The notes: generated from the letters alone by a model not told the origin. A DNA stretch of 34,501 nucleotides from Deferribacteraceae bacterium (GCA_020054865.1 JAIHAR010000021.1:1-34501); one strand, 5' to 3'; positions 1 through 13,038 are shown, counted from the first letter of the stretch. Numbers and translations are program-made.

Positions 1-719
1 ATTTCCGGTTCAGAAACCTGCACCCTCATAAACCCGCTATTCAAGTAAAGTGCCCTTATTCTTTCTCTGTCAAGAGCAATCTCATCACTTACAAGCTTAC
101 CACTCCCCGTAAGCCATGAGAAAAACCCTTTTTCATCTGTTTCCATAGTCTTTTTTATCTTCTTATCCGAATAAAACTCATTGCCAAGTATTTCAATCCT
201 GTACACTTTTGCTTCTTTGCCTTCATCAATACTGAAAATAAGGTCAACACTGTTGTTTTCCCTTTCTTCAATATCATAAGTGATTTTAACATTAAAAAAA
301 TTTTCATCCTGATATTTTGCCCGAAGTTCTTTTATAGTAGATTCGATTTTCCCTTTATCGAAAACTTCCCCTTCATTAATTGTAAGTTTTTCTCTTAAGG
401 ATTCCTCGCTAATTTCGTCATTACCTTCAAAATATATTTTATTTATAAAGGGCTTTTCAGAAACATTGTAGACAAGTACTACCATGGAGTCCTCAATTTC
501 AAGATCCGCGCTTACATTCAGAAAAAGCCCCGTCTGATACAGATTTCTTATTGATTTATCAATCTGTTCCAGATCAAACTCACTCCCCTGCTTAACAGTA
601 TATTGCAGTATTTTTGAATCAGGCACCCTTTTGTTACCGGAAATTTTTACCAGATCGATTGTAGCCGAAAAAACTGTGCCACACAAAAATAACATTAATG
701 TAATCAATACTTTTTTCAT
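1..719 (-). CDS. bamA: Outer membrane protein assembly factor BamA, N-terminal part (cut by window edge)
   Basis: BamA is the central outer-membrane protein that inserts beta-barrel proteins. Only the first 239 codons are visible. The translation starts MKKVLITLMLFLCGTVFSA, a good Sec signal peptide of about 19 residues. It is followed by repeated POTRA-like units of about 75 residues: roughly 20-90 (with VKISGNKRVPDSKI), 91-168 (INKIYFEGNDEISEESL) and 169-239 (VYRIEILGNEFYSDKKI). These periplasmic units precede the barrel, which would lie beyond position 1. The ATG overlaps the hisG stop codon (ATGA) and a GGAAGAG ribosome site lies 5 bases upstream inside hisG, so the two are probably translationally coupled. 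POTRA domains also occur in TamA-like proteins, but the signal peptide, POTRA spacing and housekeeping context favour BamA. Confidence 0.88.
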   Translation of the reverse strand, partial: MKKVLITLMLFLCGTVFSATIDLVKISGNKRVPDSKILQYTVKQGSEFDLEQIDKSIRNLYQTGLFLNVSADLEIEDSMVVLVYNVSEKPFINKIYFEGNDEISEESLREKLTINEGEVFDKGKIESTIKELRAKYQDENFFNVKITYDIEERENNSVDLIFSIDEGKEAKVYRIEILGNEFYSDKKIKKTMETDEKGFFSWLTGSGKLVSDEIALDRERIRALYLNSGFMRVQVSEPE

Positions 720-1345
720 AGATTCTCTTCCAGTATTTTTATTATAGACTTTAACCTTGAATGTTTATATTTAAGCAGGCTTTTGTTTGCTATAAGCCTT
801 GCAGTGGAATGCATTATAGTTTCAATCTCCTTTAGACCGTTTTTCTTCAACGTCTCACCCGTGGAAACAAGGTCAACAATAAAGTCAGAGAGGCTCAACA
901 GTGGTGCAATTTCAATAGAGCCATAAAGTTTTATTACTTCTATAAAGATACCTTTGGACTGAAAATAGTTTTTTGCAATATTAACAAATTTTGTAGCCAC
1001 CCTCATATCGTGAAAATAATCCCCTTCAAAATCGTTTGGAGCAGCCACGCACATCCTGCAATATCCAAATCCAAAATCAAGAAGTTCATATATATCAGCT
1101 TTGGTTTCAAGAATTATATCTTTCCCTACCACTCCGAGGTCGCAAGCGCCATATTCAACATATGTAGTTACATCCATATTCCTTATCAAAATAAATTTTA
1201 TCTTATTCTTTGAATCTTCAAATATGAGTCTTCGCGAATTAAAATCTATGCAGCCTTTTTCAACAATATCAAGTCTCTCAAGCAAAGATAAGGTCTCTTC
1301 TGCAAGCCTCCCTTTAGGGAGTGCAATGGTAATATAATCCTGCAT
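716..1345 (-). CDS. hisG: ATP phosphoribosyltransferase, short form (HisG)
   Basis: This enzyme catalyses the first committed step of histidine synthesis, joining ATP and PRPP to give phosphoribosyl-ATP. The 209-residue length matches the short HisG class. That class lacks the C-terminal regulatory domain and is known to need the partner HisZ, which is not in this window. Visible motifs are the N-terminal ALPKGRL (residues 8-14) and the PRPP-binding loop DLVSTGETLKKNG (158-170). The start is the ATG at 1345, five bases after the murA stop, with AAAAGGAAT upstream inside the end of murA. Its stop overlaps the bamA start. No other his gene is nearby, so it is an isolated biosynthetic gene inside a cell-envelope operon. 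Confidence 0.93.
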   Translation of the reverse strand: MQDYITIALPKGRLAEETLSLLERLDIVEKGCIDFNSRRLIFEDSKNKIKFILIRNMDVTTYVEYGACDLGVVGKDIILETKADIYELLDFGFGYCRMCVAAPNDFEGDYFHDMRVATKFVNIAKNYFQSKGIFIEVIKLYGSIEIAPLLSLSDFIVDLVSTGETLKKNGLKEIETIMHSTARLIANKSLLKYKHSRLKSIIKILEENL

Positions 1346-1350
1346 AAATT

Positions 1351-2607
1351 TTATTCCTTTTCCCTTTTTATGTCAGCCCCAAGAAACTTAAGCTTTTCAT
1401 CAAATTTTTCATAACCTCTGTCAAGGTGATAAATTCTGTGCACCTGAGACTCACCATCGGCAGCAAGTGCGGCAACTACAAGAGAAGCACTTGCTCTTAA
1501 ATCAGAAGCCATTACATGAGCACCTGTCAGCTTATTGCCACCTTTCACAATTGCTGATCTGTCTTTCAGCTTTATATCAGCCCCCATTCTCTTTAGCTCA
1601 GCAACATGCATAAATCTGTTTTCAAATATATTTTCAGTGATAACAGAAAGACCTTCAGACAAAGCCATTACGGCCATAAATTGCGCCTGCATGTCGGTTG
1701 GAAATCCCGGATAAGGCAGAGTAGTAATATCTACAGCCTTTGGCTTTTGCTCCATTCTTGCAACAATGGTATTATCAGTTATATCCATATCAAGCCCAAT
1801 CTCTTTAAACTTTTCAATGACAGAGTTCATTGCCCATACGGGTGAATCTTTTATAGTTATGTTTCCACCCGCAGCAGCGACCGCTGCCAAAAATGTCCCG
1901 GCTTCTATTCTGTCTGGCATAACTGTATAATTGGCAGGATTAAGACTTTTAACACCTGTTATCTCTATAGTCTTTGTGCCTTCGCCTTTTATTTCTGCAC
2001 CCATTTTTTTTAGAAATCTCGCCAAATCAACGATTTCCGGCTCTTGAGCTGCATTTTTGATGACAGTTTTCCCATCTGCAAGGCAGGCGGCCATCATTAT
2101 ATTTTCAGTACCTGTAACTGTTACAATATCAAAAACTATCTCTGCCCCTTTTAATTTTTTACACTGTGCATTTATGTAACCATGCTCAACATCAATCTCA
2201 GCACCCATCTGCGCAAGAGCCTTGATATGAAGATCAACAGGTCTTTCTCCAATAGCACAACCACCTGGCAAAGAAACTTTGGCAGCACTCCTTTTTGCAA
2301 GAAGAGGCCCAAGCACAAGGACACTCGCTCTCATAGTCCTTACCAACTCATAATCTGCGGTAAAAAGCTCAGGGTTTTCAGTATTTATAACCGTCACATC
2401 GTTATCAATCTGTTTGGCAGTAACACCAAGAGAATCAAGAACCTTAAACATTGTTGAAATATCTCTTAATTGGGGAACATTCTTTATCAAATACTCCCCT
2501 TCGGCAAGAAGCACTGCAGAGAGTATCGGCAAAGCGGAATTTTTTGCCCCGCTTATTCTGACTTCACCAAAAAGTTTATTGCCACCGTTTATAACTAATT
2601 TTTCCAA
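1351..2607 (-). CDS. murA: UDP-N-acetylglucosamine 1-carboxyvinyltransferase (MurA)
   Basis: MurA transfers enolpyruvate from PEP to UDP-GlcNAc, the first committed step of peptidoglycan synthesis in the cytoplasm. The 418-residue protein has normal length. The active-site loop GGCAIGERPVDLH carries the catalytic Cys at residue 117, so the fosfomycin-sensitive Cys form is expected rather than the Asp variant. The Lys22-Asn23 pair of the N-terminal SGAKNSALP motif is also present. Translation starts at a TTG codon (2605-2607) preceded by AAAGGG, and the gene overlaps the end of prmC by 13 bases. An ATG just upstream is in the prmC frame, not this one. Confidence 0.96.
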   Translation of the reverse strand: MEKLVINGGNKLFGEVRISGAKNSALPILSAVLLAEGEYLIKNVPQLRDISTMFKVLDSLGVTAKQIDNDVTVINTENPELFTADYELVRTMRASVLVLGPLLAKRSAAKVSLPGGCAIGERPVDLHIKALAQMGAEIDVEHGYINAQCKKLKGAEIVFDIVTVTGTENIMMAACLADGKTVIKNAAQEPEIVDLARFLKKMGAEIKGEGTKTIEITGVKSLNPANYTVMPDRIEAGTFLAAVAAAGGNITIKDSPVWAMNSVIEKFKEIGLDMDITDNTIVARMEQKPKAVDITTLPYPGFPTDMQAQFMAVMALSEGLSVITENIFENRFMHVAELKRMGADIKLKDRSAIVKGGNKLTGAHVMASDLRASASLVVAALAADGESQVHRIYHLDRGYEKFDEKLKFLGADIKREKE

Positions 2608-3437
2608 ACCATTACCCTTTTATTTCCAAAATAATCTTCAACAAATCTAACATTTTTATCTTTGTACACCAATTTAAGTCTTTCAGACTGGTCAAATCCA
2701 ATCTCAAAAAAAATTAACCCATCTCTTTTACATAATTTATCCAATATAAACAACATTTTTTTGTAAAAAATAAGGTCATCATCACCGGTAAATAAAGCAA
2801 TCTCCGGCTCATACTTTATAAAGCTGCTATAATTGCTGTTGCGGCTGACATAGGGTGGATTCATTGTAATAATATCAAACCTGGTGTTAAAGCATTTATC
2901 TATATAAAAGGCATCCGTATTGACTAAAAATCCTCTGTTTTCAAGTGAATGCTTTTCTATATTCAATCTGGCAATTTTCAGAGCTTTAAAGTCGATATCT
3001 ATACCTACTCCAAAAGAGTTTGGAAGATTTTTCAAAAGTGAAATCAAAATGCAGCCTGAGCCGGTACAAATATCAAGTATCTTATACTCTTTGTCTTTAT
3101 GAACATTTTTCAAGACCTCTTCTACAAGCACTTCTGTCTCAACCCTTGGTATCAGGACATTTTCGTCTACATAAAATTCATATCCAAAAAATTCGTGATT
3201 TTTCCTCAAGTAAGATACAGGGTAACCTTTCTTTACAAGCTCAATACTGTTTATCGCCCTTTCATCTATAAGAATAGGCTCTTTTAATTTTGCAAGTACC
3301 GATTTTCTCTCAACATTTACCAGAAATGAAAGCAAATCAATTGAAGCTGCCTTTGAAAGATGAGGTATATTGGATTGAATATATAAAAAAAGTTCTCCGA
3401 TACTAAGACTCAGGCCTTTTCTTATATTAAGCGACAT
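2595..3437 (-). CDS. prmC: Peptide chain release factor N5-glutamine methyltransferase (PrmC)
   Basis: PrmC methylates the glutamine of the GGQ motif in release factors, using S-adenosylmethionine. It lies directly downstream of its substrate gene prfA, a common arrangement. The 280-residue protein has the N-terminal helical domain, the linker GYPVSYLRKNHEFFGYEF (71-88), the SAM-binding motif ILDICTGSGCI (120-130) and the substrate-glutamine-binding NPPY at 193-196. The ATG is preceded by TAGGGAAA, with five bases between it and the prfA stop. It overlaps murA at its 3' end. Confidence 0.95.
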   Translation of the reverse strand: MSLNIRKGLSLSIGELFLYIQSNIPHLSKAASIDLLSFLVNVERKSVLAKLKEPILIDERAINSIELVKKGYPVSYLRKNHEFFGYEFYVDENVLIPRVETEVLVEEVLKNVHKDKEYKILDICTGSGCILISLLKNLPNSFGVGIDIDFKALKIARLNIEKHSLENRGFLVNTDAFYIDKCFNTRFDIITMNPPYVSRNSNYSSFIKYEPEIALFTGDDDLIFYKKMLFILDKLCKRDGLIFFEIGFDQSERLKLVYKDKNVRFVEDYFGNKRVMVWKN

Positions 3438-3442
3438 TTTCC

Positions 3443-4513
3443 CTAAATGCCGGCCTGTTTTAACCTTTCTGTTTGATCAAAGGTAATAAGCGCATCTATC
3501 ATCTCATCAAGCTCACCTTCAAGAAATCTGTCAAGACTATACAGTGTAAGATTTATCCTATGGTCTGTTACTCTATTCTGCGGAAAATTGTAAGTTCTGA
3601 TCCTTTCACTTCTGTCACCTGAACCAACCTGCAGCTTCCTGCTTTCAGCCACCTCTTCAGCCTGCTTTCTAATTTCCATTTCAAGGAGTTTGGCCTTTAA
3701 AAGCTTCATCGCCTTCTCCCTGTTTTTTATCTGGCTTCGCTCATCCTGACAGGTCACAACTATTCCTGTAGGCTCATGCGTGATCCTCACTGCCGAATCC
3801 GTAGTATTAACGTGCTGACCACCCGCACCGCTGCTTCTATACACATCAATCCTTAAGTCCGAAGGATTTATATCAATGTCCACATCTTCAGCTTCAGGAA
3901 GAACAGCAACAGTACAGGCAGAAGTATGGATTCTTCCTCCTGATTCTGTAGTAGGAATCCTCTGCACTCTGTGACCGCCAGCCTCATACTTGAGTCTGCT
4001 GTAAGCCCCATGCCCCTTTATCAAGACAACAACTTCCTTGTAGCCACCAACTCCGGTTTCATTGAAATCAACAATCTCTGTTTTCCACCTTTTGGTTTCA
4101 GCATATCTTGTGTACATCCGAAGAAGATCACCGGCAAAAAGAGATGCTTCGTCTCCACCTGTTCCAGCCCTTATTTCCAAATAAATATTTTTTTCATCAT
4201 ACGGATCTTTGGGAAGCAGTAATAGCTTTAGCTCCTCTGTCAAGCTTTCAAGCTTCTCCCTATTTTCTTCAATATCCATCTCAGCCATCTCTATAAGCTC
4301 TTTATCATCAGATTCTTTAAGAATTGATTTTGCCTCTTCAATAATTGTCAAAACAGCCTTATATTCTCCATATTTATCAACAATCGGTTTCATCTCCGAT
4401 AACTCTTTTGCAAGCTTCTGATATTTTTCCTGATCTGAAATTATGGCAGGGTCACTTATTTTATTTGTTATTTCTTCATACTTTACAACTATCTCATCAA
4501 GCTTGCTAAACAT
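3443..4513 (-). CDS. prfA: Peptide chain release factor 1 (RF1)
   Basis: RF1 recognises UAA and UAG stop codons and triggers peptide release. The 356-residue length is typical. The stop-codon recognition tripeptide of the PxT type is PTT at 187-189 within [18 protein letters not shown]. The catalytic GGQ is at 231-233 ([17 protein letters not shown]). The PxT motif, instead of SPF, separates it from RF2. The start codon overlaps the end of the DUF1385 gene by 8 bases and has GGAGC upstream. Gln233 is the residue PrmC, encoded next, would methylate. Confidence 0.97.
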   Translation of the reverse strand: MFSKLDEIVVKYEEITNKISDPAIISDQEKYQKLAKELSEMKPIVDKYGEYKAVLTIIEEAKSILKESDDKELIEMAEMDIEENREKLESLTEELKLLLLPKDPYDEKNIYLEIRAGTGGDEASLFAGDLLRMYTRYAETKRWKTEIVDFNETGVGGYKEVVVLIKGHGAYSRLKYEAGGHRVQRIPTTESGGRIHTSACTVAVLPEAEDVDIDINPSDLRIDVYRSSGAGGQHVNTTDSAVRITHEPTGIVVTCQDERSQIKNREKAMKLLKAKLLEMEIRKQAEEVAESRKLQVGSGDRSERIRTYNFPQNRVTDHRINLTLYSLDRFLEGELDEMIDALITFDQTERLKQAGI

Positions 4514-5411
4514 ATATCAGCTCCTCATTAATTTCCTTGTTCTCACCCAACGCCTCTTTTATTGACACCAGGGCAACTTCAAGCTGCAAATCATCAGGCT
4601 CTCTTGTGGTAATTTTCTGCAACCACAACCCTGGTTTTATAAGCATATTCACTATAAAGTTATCTTTAAACCTGCTGCTTAACTTAAGTACTTCATAAGA
4701 AACTCCTGCAATTACAGGCAACAGCACTATTCTTGAACCAAATTTTATAAGAAAATGCGAATCTTTGGGAATAAGTGAAAAAATAAATATACTTACAATC
4801 ATTACAATAAGCAAAAAGCTTGTTCCGCATCTTGGATGAAGCCTGCTCATCCTCCTGGCATTTTCAACTGTAAGTGGGAGCCCGTTTTCATATGTATATA
4901 TAGCTTTGTGCTCCGCTCCGTGGTACTCAAAAACCCTTTTTATATCCTTCATGAAAGAAATAGCATATATATATAAAATGAAGAATACTACCCTTATAAC
5001 TCCGTCAACAGCGTTAAAAACAAGAAAAGAATCTTTTATTAGAGGAAAAATATATTTCAAAAGGTCTGTAATAAGAAGTGGCAGAAAAACAAATAGTGCC
5101 ACGCCAAGTCCAAGCCCAAGAAACATAGCAATAAATATCTCTTTTTTCGTTACCTTCTCGCTCCCTTCGCCCATAGCATGATAAGCACTGAAATTTAGTG
5201 CCTTGATTCCAAGAACAAGAGCATTGTAAAGACCGATAAGTCCTCTTATAAAAGGTTTTTTGAATATCCTGTTACTATCTATCTTTACCCGGTCCTTTTT
5301 TACAACAATTTTATTGTCTTCTCTCCTTACAGCTATCACAAAGCTTTCAGGCGCCCTCATCATTACACCCTCGATGACAGCCTGACCGCCTATATCAACA
5401 CATTTTCCCAT
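4506..5411 (-). CDS. DUF1385 family membrane protein (YqhQ-like)
   Basis: This is a 301-residue integral membrane protein of the DUF1385 family, called YqhQ in Bacillus. Its biochemical role is not established as far as I know. The family N-terminal signature [12 protein letters not shown] is at residues 8-19. Hydrophobic segments lie around 95-118, 130-165 and 197-235, and a conserved polar stretch [16 protein letters not shown] sits between membrane segments, rich in His, Glu and Tyr. The gene starts with ATG after TAGGTGAAAAT and overlaps prfA by 8 bases. Linkage of this family to prfA and prmC recurs in several phyla, which suggests conserved co-expression rather than a shared function. 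Confidence 0.85.
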   Translation of the reverse strand: MGKCVDIGGQAVIEGVMMRAPESFVIAVRREDNKIVVKKDRVKIDSNRIFKKPFIRGLIGLYNALVLGIKALNFSAYHAMGEGSEKVTKKEIFIAMFLGLGLGVALFVFLPLLITDLLKYIFPLIKDSFLVFNAVDGVIRVVFFILYIYAISFMKDIKRVFEYHGAEHKAIYTYENGLPLTVENARRMSRLHPRCGTSFLLIVMIVSIFIFSLIPKDSHFLIKFGSRIVLLPVIAGVSYEVLKLSSRFKDNFIVNMLIKPGLWLQKITTREPDDLQLEVALVSIKEALGENKEINEELIYV

Positions 5412-5433
5412 ATTTTCACCTAAGATTTAAGAG

Positions 5434-6162
5434 CTAATTAAGTCTTCCGCTCTCTTTAAGAAATTTTTTGTACCTTTCCCTGACTTCCTGAGCCTTCCCA
5501 CAGGTAAATTCATTTTCAGGACATGGCCCAAAAACACATCCCGGACCGGCCTTTGAAAAAATTGAAGGTGCTACTTTTAAACATTCTTCAAGCATCATCT
5601 CAGCCATTTTTCTGATTTCCCACTGAGCCCTGTTACAACATCTTATTCTGAAAAAATGTAAAAGCTCCCTGGCATTCATCGTAATAATTATTTTTGTTTC
5701 ACAAGCATTTGGCAAAATATATCTTGCATCTTCCCCGGGTATACCAGCATTTATCATTTCAGCATACAGGTTTGATATCTCTTTCATGAGCTTTTCAAAT
5801 TTTTCACCCATATTGTGTGCACTGACACTTTCAGGAATTATATAGTCAAACCCCTCTGTATGTTTGACATATCGCTGAGATTTTTGAGAATAACTTGCGA
5901 GTCTGTGCCTGACAAGTTGATGTGTCAACGCCCTTGAAACACCCTCAACACCGAAGGAAAAACTAACATGTTCCAAAACTGAATGGTGACCGATTCTAAC
6001 AATTTTTTCAATAAACGATTCAACATCGACCCTTGACAGCTTTTCATTTAGCCCCTGAATATCCGAATCTGTATAACAGAGCTTGGCCGCCAACGCTGCA
6101 AGATTTTCAGGATCATAGGTATGCCTCAAAAGGCATACCTTTACATCAACTGCTTTAGCCAA
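5434..6162 (-). CDS. thyX: Flavin-dependent thymidylate synthase (ThyX)
   Basis: ThyX makes dTMP from dUMP using methylene-tetrahydrofolate, FAD and NAD(P)H, replacing ThyA. The ThyX motif RHRx7S is present as R85-H86-R87...S95 in HQLVRHRLASYSQKSQRY. The length of 242 residues is normal. Alignment of the N-terminus (VKVCLLRHTYDPENLAALAA) with the family puts the start at the TTG at 6160-6162, with GGA about 7 bases upstream; no in-frame ATG is better placed. It follows rpmE by 14 bases. The 5' coding region contains a strong hairpin (6118-6139), described separately. Confidence 0.95.
   Translation of the reverse strand: MAKAVDVKVCLLRHTYDPENLAALAAKLCYTDSDIQGLNEKLSRVDVESFIEKIVRIGHHSVLEHVSFSFGVEGVSRALTHQLVRHRLASYSQKSQRYVKHTEGFDYIIPESVSAHNMGEKFEKLMKEISNLYAEMINAGIPGEDARYILPNACETKIIITMNARELLHFFRIRCCNRAQWEIRKMAEMMLEECLKVAPSIFSKAGPGCVFGPCPENEFTCGKAQEVRERYKKFLKESGRLN
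6118..6139 (-). other. Perfect hairpin within the 5' coding region of thyX
   Basis: The minus-strand mRNA contains GGTATGCCT, a TTTG loop, then AGGCATACC, a perfect 9-bp stem with a 4-base loop. It lies about 24-45 nucleotides after the TTG start codon, within codons 9 to 15. It has no U-tract and therefore is not an intrinsic terminator. It could slow early elongation or mark a processing or regulatory site, or be chance. Confidence 0.5.
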
Positions 6163-6176
6163 TTTAATTCCAGATA

Positions 6177-6395
6177 CTACTTAGTTTTCTTACCGGTGCT
6201 ATCACCGTATTTTTTCATAAATTTTTCTACTCTACCAGCAGCATCAACAAATTTTTGCTTACCGGTAAAGAAAGGGTGGCAAGCTGAGCAGATAGCAATA
6301 CTATCCCTTTTTGAAGTAGACTTTGTAACTATTTCGTTACCACAAGCACACTTGAAAATAACTTCTTTGTATTCAGGATGAATCCCTTTTTTCAT
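6177..6395 (-). CDS. rpmE: 50S ribosomal protein L31, zinc-binding type
   Basis: L31 bridges the large and small ribosomal subunits. The 72-residue protein begins [14 protein letters not shown], the family N-terminus, and carries four zinc-ligand cysteines: C16 and C18 (CAC) with C36 and C39 (CSAC). This is the zinc-containing form, not the cysteine-less paralogue made under zinc limitation. I chose the ATG at 6395 because AAGGAGAG lies just upstream; a longer in-frame ATG at 6425 would add ten residues foreign to the family. It sits 83 bases downstream of rho. Confidence 0.96.
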   Translation of the reverse strand: MKKGIHPEYKEVIFKCACGNEIVTKSTSKRDSIAICSACHPFFTGKQKFVDAAGRVEKFMKKYGDSTGKKTK

Positions 6396-6432
6396 AATAC
6401 TCTCCTTCTTCAAAAATCTAAACAAGGTTTCC

Positions 6433-6461
6433 CTACTATCACACTTAATTTAATTTATCAA
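6433..6461 (-). promoter_or_regulatory. Weak candidate promoter for rpmE-thyX
   Basis: Minus strand: TTGATA (6456-6461), 17 bases, TAGTAG (6433-6438). The -35 is good but the -10 matches the consensus at only three positions. It would allow rpmE and downstream genes some expression independent of rho. Confidence 0.28.
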
Positions 6462-6478
6462 GAAAATTTATAAATTTT

Positions 6479-7720
6479 CTACTTATTCATCGACTCCAAA
6501 AATTCCTTGTTGGTTTTTGTGCCCTTGATTTTCTCAAGCAAAAATTCCATTGCATCAACTGAGTTCATATTGCTCAAAAATCTTCTCAATATCCATACCT
6601 TATTGATTTCATCTTTATCCAGCAAAAGCTCTTCTCTCCTTGTACCTGATTTATTGATATCAATGGCAGGGAAAACCCTTCTTTCAACAAGTCTTCTGTC
6701 AAGATGAAGCTCCATATTGCCTGTACCTTTAAATTCTTCAAAAATAACCTCATCCATCCTTGAGCCGGTATCAATAAGCGCAGTTGCAATTATGGTAAGA
6801 CTCCCACCCTCTTCAATATTTCTTGCTGCACCGAAAAACCTTTTTGGTTTATGCAGCGCATTTGAGTCAACACCGCCTGAAAGCACCTTCCCGCTTGGTG
6901 GTTCAATTGAGTTATAGGCTCTTGCAAGTCTTGTAATACTGTCAAGAAGAATACACACATCACGCCCTGTTTCCACAAGCCTTTTTGCTTTGTTTAAAAC
7001 CATTTCAGATACCTGGACATGCCTGTATGCAGGCTCATCAAAAGTAGAGCTTATTACCTCAGCATCAACAGACCTCTTCATGTCGGTAACTTCTTCGGGT
7101 CGCTCGTCGATAAGCAAAATTATCATATACACTTCAGGGTGATTTTTGGTAATACTGTTGGCAACTGATTTTAAGAGCATTGTTTTTCCTGTCTTGGGTG
7201 GAGCCACAATAAGACCACGCTGCCCCTTACCTATGGGGGAAATCATGTTTATAATTCTTGTATCATATTTGGTGGGGAATGCTTCCAGATTAAGCCTTTC
7301 CTCAGGAAAAAGCGGGGTAAGATTTTCGAATAATCCTCTTTGACGGTTAGGCTCGTTAAAATTAATTTTTTCAACCTTCAACAGGGCAAAATACTTTTCA
7401 TTATCTTTAGGAGGTCTTATCTCACCTTCTATGGTATCACCATTTCTCAGTCCAAACTTTCTTATCTGAGCAGGTGAAACATAAATATCATCCGGACCAG
7501 GCAGATAATTGTAGCCAGTTGACCTTAGAAAACCAAAGCCATCAGGTAAAATCTCAAGTACACCCTGTCCATAGATTTGACCATTATTGGCACTTGTAGC
7601 TTTCAGAATCTCAAAAATCAATTCCTGCTTCAACAACCCCTGTGGATTCTCTACCCCTGTTTTTTCAGCAATCTCAACAAGCTCTTCAATAGAGCAAACT
7701 TTTAAATCGGATAAATTCAC
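6479..7720 (-). CDS. rho: Transcription termination factor Rho
   Basis: Rho is the hexameric RNA helicase that ends transcription at rut sites. The 413-residue protein has the N-terminal SAP-like helical region (residues 1-40, [20 protein letters not shown]), the cold-shock RNA-binding fold (about 48-121, [15 protein letters not shown]...), and the ATPase core with Walker A APPKTGKT (173-180) and Walker B LLIDE (202-206). There is no long acidic or basic insertion. I place the start at GTG (7718-7720), which has AGGAAGAGG eight bases upstream and gives the family N-terminus. The in-frame ATG at 7792 would add 24 unusual residues without a ribosome site. It is the first gene after a 192-base gap and heads the downstream operon. 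Confidence 0.96.
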   Translation of the reverse strand: MNLSDLKVCSIEELVEIAEKTGVENPQGLLKQELIFEILKATSANNGQIYGQGVLEILPDGFGFLRSTGYNYLPGPDDIYVSPAQIRKFGLRNGDTIEGEIRPPKDNEKYFALLKVEKINFNEPNRQRGLFENLTPLFPEERLNLEAFPTKYDTRIINMISPIGKGQRGLIVAPPKTGKTMLLKSVANSITKNHPEVYMIILLIDERPEEVTDMKRSVDAEVISSTFDEPAYRHVQVSEMVLNKAKRLVETGRDVCILLDSITRLARAYNSIEPPSGKVLSGGVDSNALHKPKRFFGAARNIEEGGSLTIIATALIDTGSRMDEVIFEEFKGTGNMELHLDRRLVERRVFPAIDINKSGTRREELLLDKDEINKVWILRRFLSNMNSVDAMEFLLEKIKGTKTNKEFLESMNK

Positions 7721-7822
7721 AACAAACACCTCTTCCTTGAATATATCTTTTATCAGGCATAAAAATTTTGTAAGGTTTCCTTCATTTTTCAAAATTGGAT
7801 TTGAAGACCTTCAGATACACCC

Positions 7823-7851
7823 CTTTTAAACTCTACAAAATTCATTGTCAA
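7823..7851 (-). promoter_or_regulatory. Sigma-70-type promoter for the rho operon
   Basis: Minus strand: TTGACA (7846-7851, perfect), 17-base spacer, TAAAAG (7823-7828, 4 of 6). Transcription would begin near 7816, giving rho a leader of roughly 95 nucleotides. This is long compared with other genes here and is a possible site for autoregulation, which is known for rho in other bacteria. The rest of the 7721-7912 gap shows no convincing strong terminator for the upstream gene, only AT-rich imperfect hairpins. Confidence 0.65.
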
Positions 7852-7912
7852 GTTTTTTTGTCCTGCTTTTGCCAATTTATAAAAACATTTCATATGAAAA
7901 ATTGATGAATTA

Positions 7913-11913
<4,001 letters not shown>

Positions 11914-11924
<11 letters not shown>

Positions 11925-12552
11925 AATTAATCACCATTACCCCATTTCCAAAAGGCAGCAAGGTATATGTTTTTACCCGCTGTTTAATCTCATTGTAAAA
12001 TTCTTTCAACTCTCTGACACCCGCAAGATATTTGTATGGTATCTCACATTCTTCATGAAAAAGATATCCATACAACATAAAATCGTCAAATACAACTGTA
12101 GCCCTTTGAGATAATATATTTTTAAGACAATACCATATCTTGCCGTAATCCTTTTTTATGGAATCCACAAATATAAAATCATATTTTTTATCCGTTTTCC
12201 TGATAAAATTTTCTGCCAAGTCATGGTAAAAGTTTATATTCCTGCAATCGCCAAATTTTTCTCTGGCAAGGTTTATCCTTATGAGATTTGAATCTACCGC
12301 ATCAATATTTACATTTTTATCATAATTCAAAAGGTAAGTTGAAGCACCAGCACCGCAGCCAATTTCAAGAATATTTTCTGGCCGTAATGAGGATACAAGG
12401 GATTTTAGATATAAACCTACTTCAGGCTCAATAACAGGAATATTGTAACACATGGAAAGGTTATACAGTTTTAAAAAACCATCATCAAACAAACACTCCA
12501 TAGTCTTTACAGAAAAGTATTTTGTGAAATGTGGAATCTCGGATTTTATCAT
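11914..12552 (-). CDS. trmR: SAM-dependent O-methyltransferase, likely tRNA 5-hydroxyuridine methyltransferase TrmR
   Basis: This 212-residue protein has the class I methyltransferase fold of O-methyltransferase family 3. Motif I is LEIGCGAGAS (62-71), followed by an acidic post-motif (AVDSNL, 85-90), the metal-linked aspartate region FIFVDSIKKDY (126-136) and DDFMLYG (156-162). In Bacillus the relative TrmR methylates ho5U34 made by the U32 hydroxylases to mo5U34, extending wobble decoding. The adjacent U32 gene makes that the best reading, although catechol-type methyltransferases share the fold. The ATG follows the preceding stop codon with no gap, so translation is coupled to the MotE-like flagellar gene. 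Confidence 0.7.
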
Positions 12553-13038
12553 CTATTTCAGCTTATCTTTTGTGGGCGTAAGTCTCTCACTTATCTTTGA
12601 AGCAAATTCCGGGTCAACTTTGGCAAGCTCTGACATTATTTTTCCGGCAGCCATGGGATTCATCTTTTGAAAAAGGCTAACAGCCTTATCAAGCTCCATT
12701 TTTGCAATTACACTTGCTGCAGATTTTGCCTTAGTAGAGCCGTAAACTTTTGCCAATTTATCAAGATTTTCATCTTCTGTTACTTTTATCTTTTCGTAGA
12801 GAGTCTCCAACTTTTGCCTTATCTCGTTCAGTTCTTTCTCCTTTTTTAAAAGCTCCTGTTCAAGGTTTGACAAATTTTTCTCTTTCTCTGCAAGCTCCCG
12901 CTCTTTTTTATTTAAAATTTCTTCTTTCTGTTTAAGATTATCACCAATAGCTTTAAGCTCGTCAAAGCTTAAATTCTCAGCACCAGCAACACAATAAAAA
13001 ACAATCAAAAAACATGCAACAATATTAAAAATTTTCAT
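12553..13038 (-). CDS. MotE/YlxF/FlbB-like flagellar periplasmic coiled-coil protein
   Basis: The 161-residue protein has a signal peptide or membrane anchor (MKIFNIVACFLIVFYCVAGA), a long charged coiled coil (about 24-95, rich in KEKEL/KERELAEKEK) and a C-terminal helical domain (about 104-155, KAASVIAKMELDKAVSLFQKM...). That domain resembles the MgtE N-domain/FliG-like fold of MotE, Bacillus YlxF and spirochaete FlbB. FlbB and MotE are known to organise periplasmic collar or stator parts, so a stator-associated role is inferred. The ATG at 13038 has GAGG upstream; the longer in-frame start at 13065 is inside fliJ and lacks a ribosome site. It overlaps the fliJ end by 14 bases. Confidence 0.75.
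   Translation of the reverse strand: MKIFNIVACFLIVFYCVAGAENLSFDELKAIGDNLKQKEEILNKKERELAEKEKNLSNLEQELLKKEKELNEIRQKLETLYEKIKVTEDENLDKLAKVYGSTKAKSAASVIAKMELDKAVSLFQKMNPMAAGKIMSELAKVDPEFASKISERLTPTKDKLK

Noticed and set aside
6462-6479. Perfect 18-bp palindrome GAAAATTTATAAATTTTC right after the rho stop, as a terminator
   Set aside because: It is almost all A-T, has no loop to spare and no following U-tract, so a stable terminator is unlikely; AT-rich chance palindromes are expected.
7721-7792. Rho start at the upstream ATG
   Set aside because: No ribosome site, non-family residues; the GTG at 7720 has a good one.
7852-7912. Terminator after the PPDK regulator gene (TTGAT/ATCAA hairpin followed by five T, and TTTCATATGAAA)
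   Set aside because: The stems are five or six weak pairs; too little to call, although partial termination is possible.
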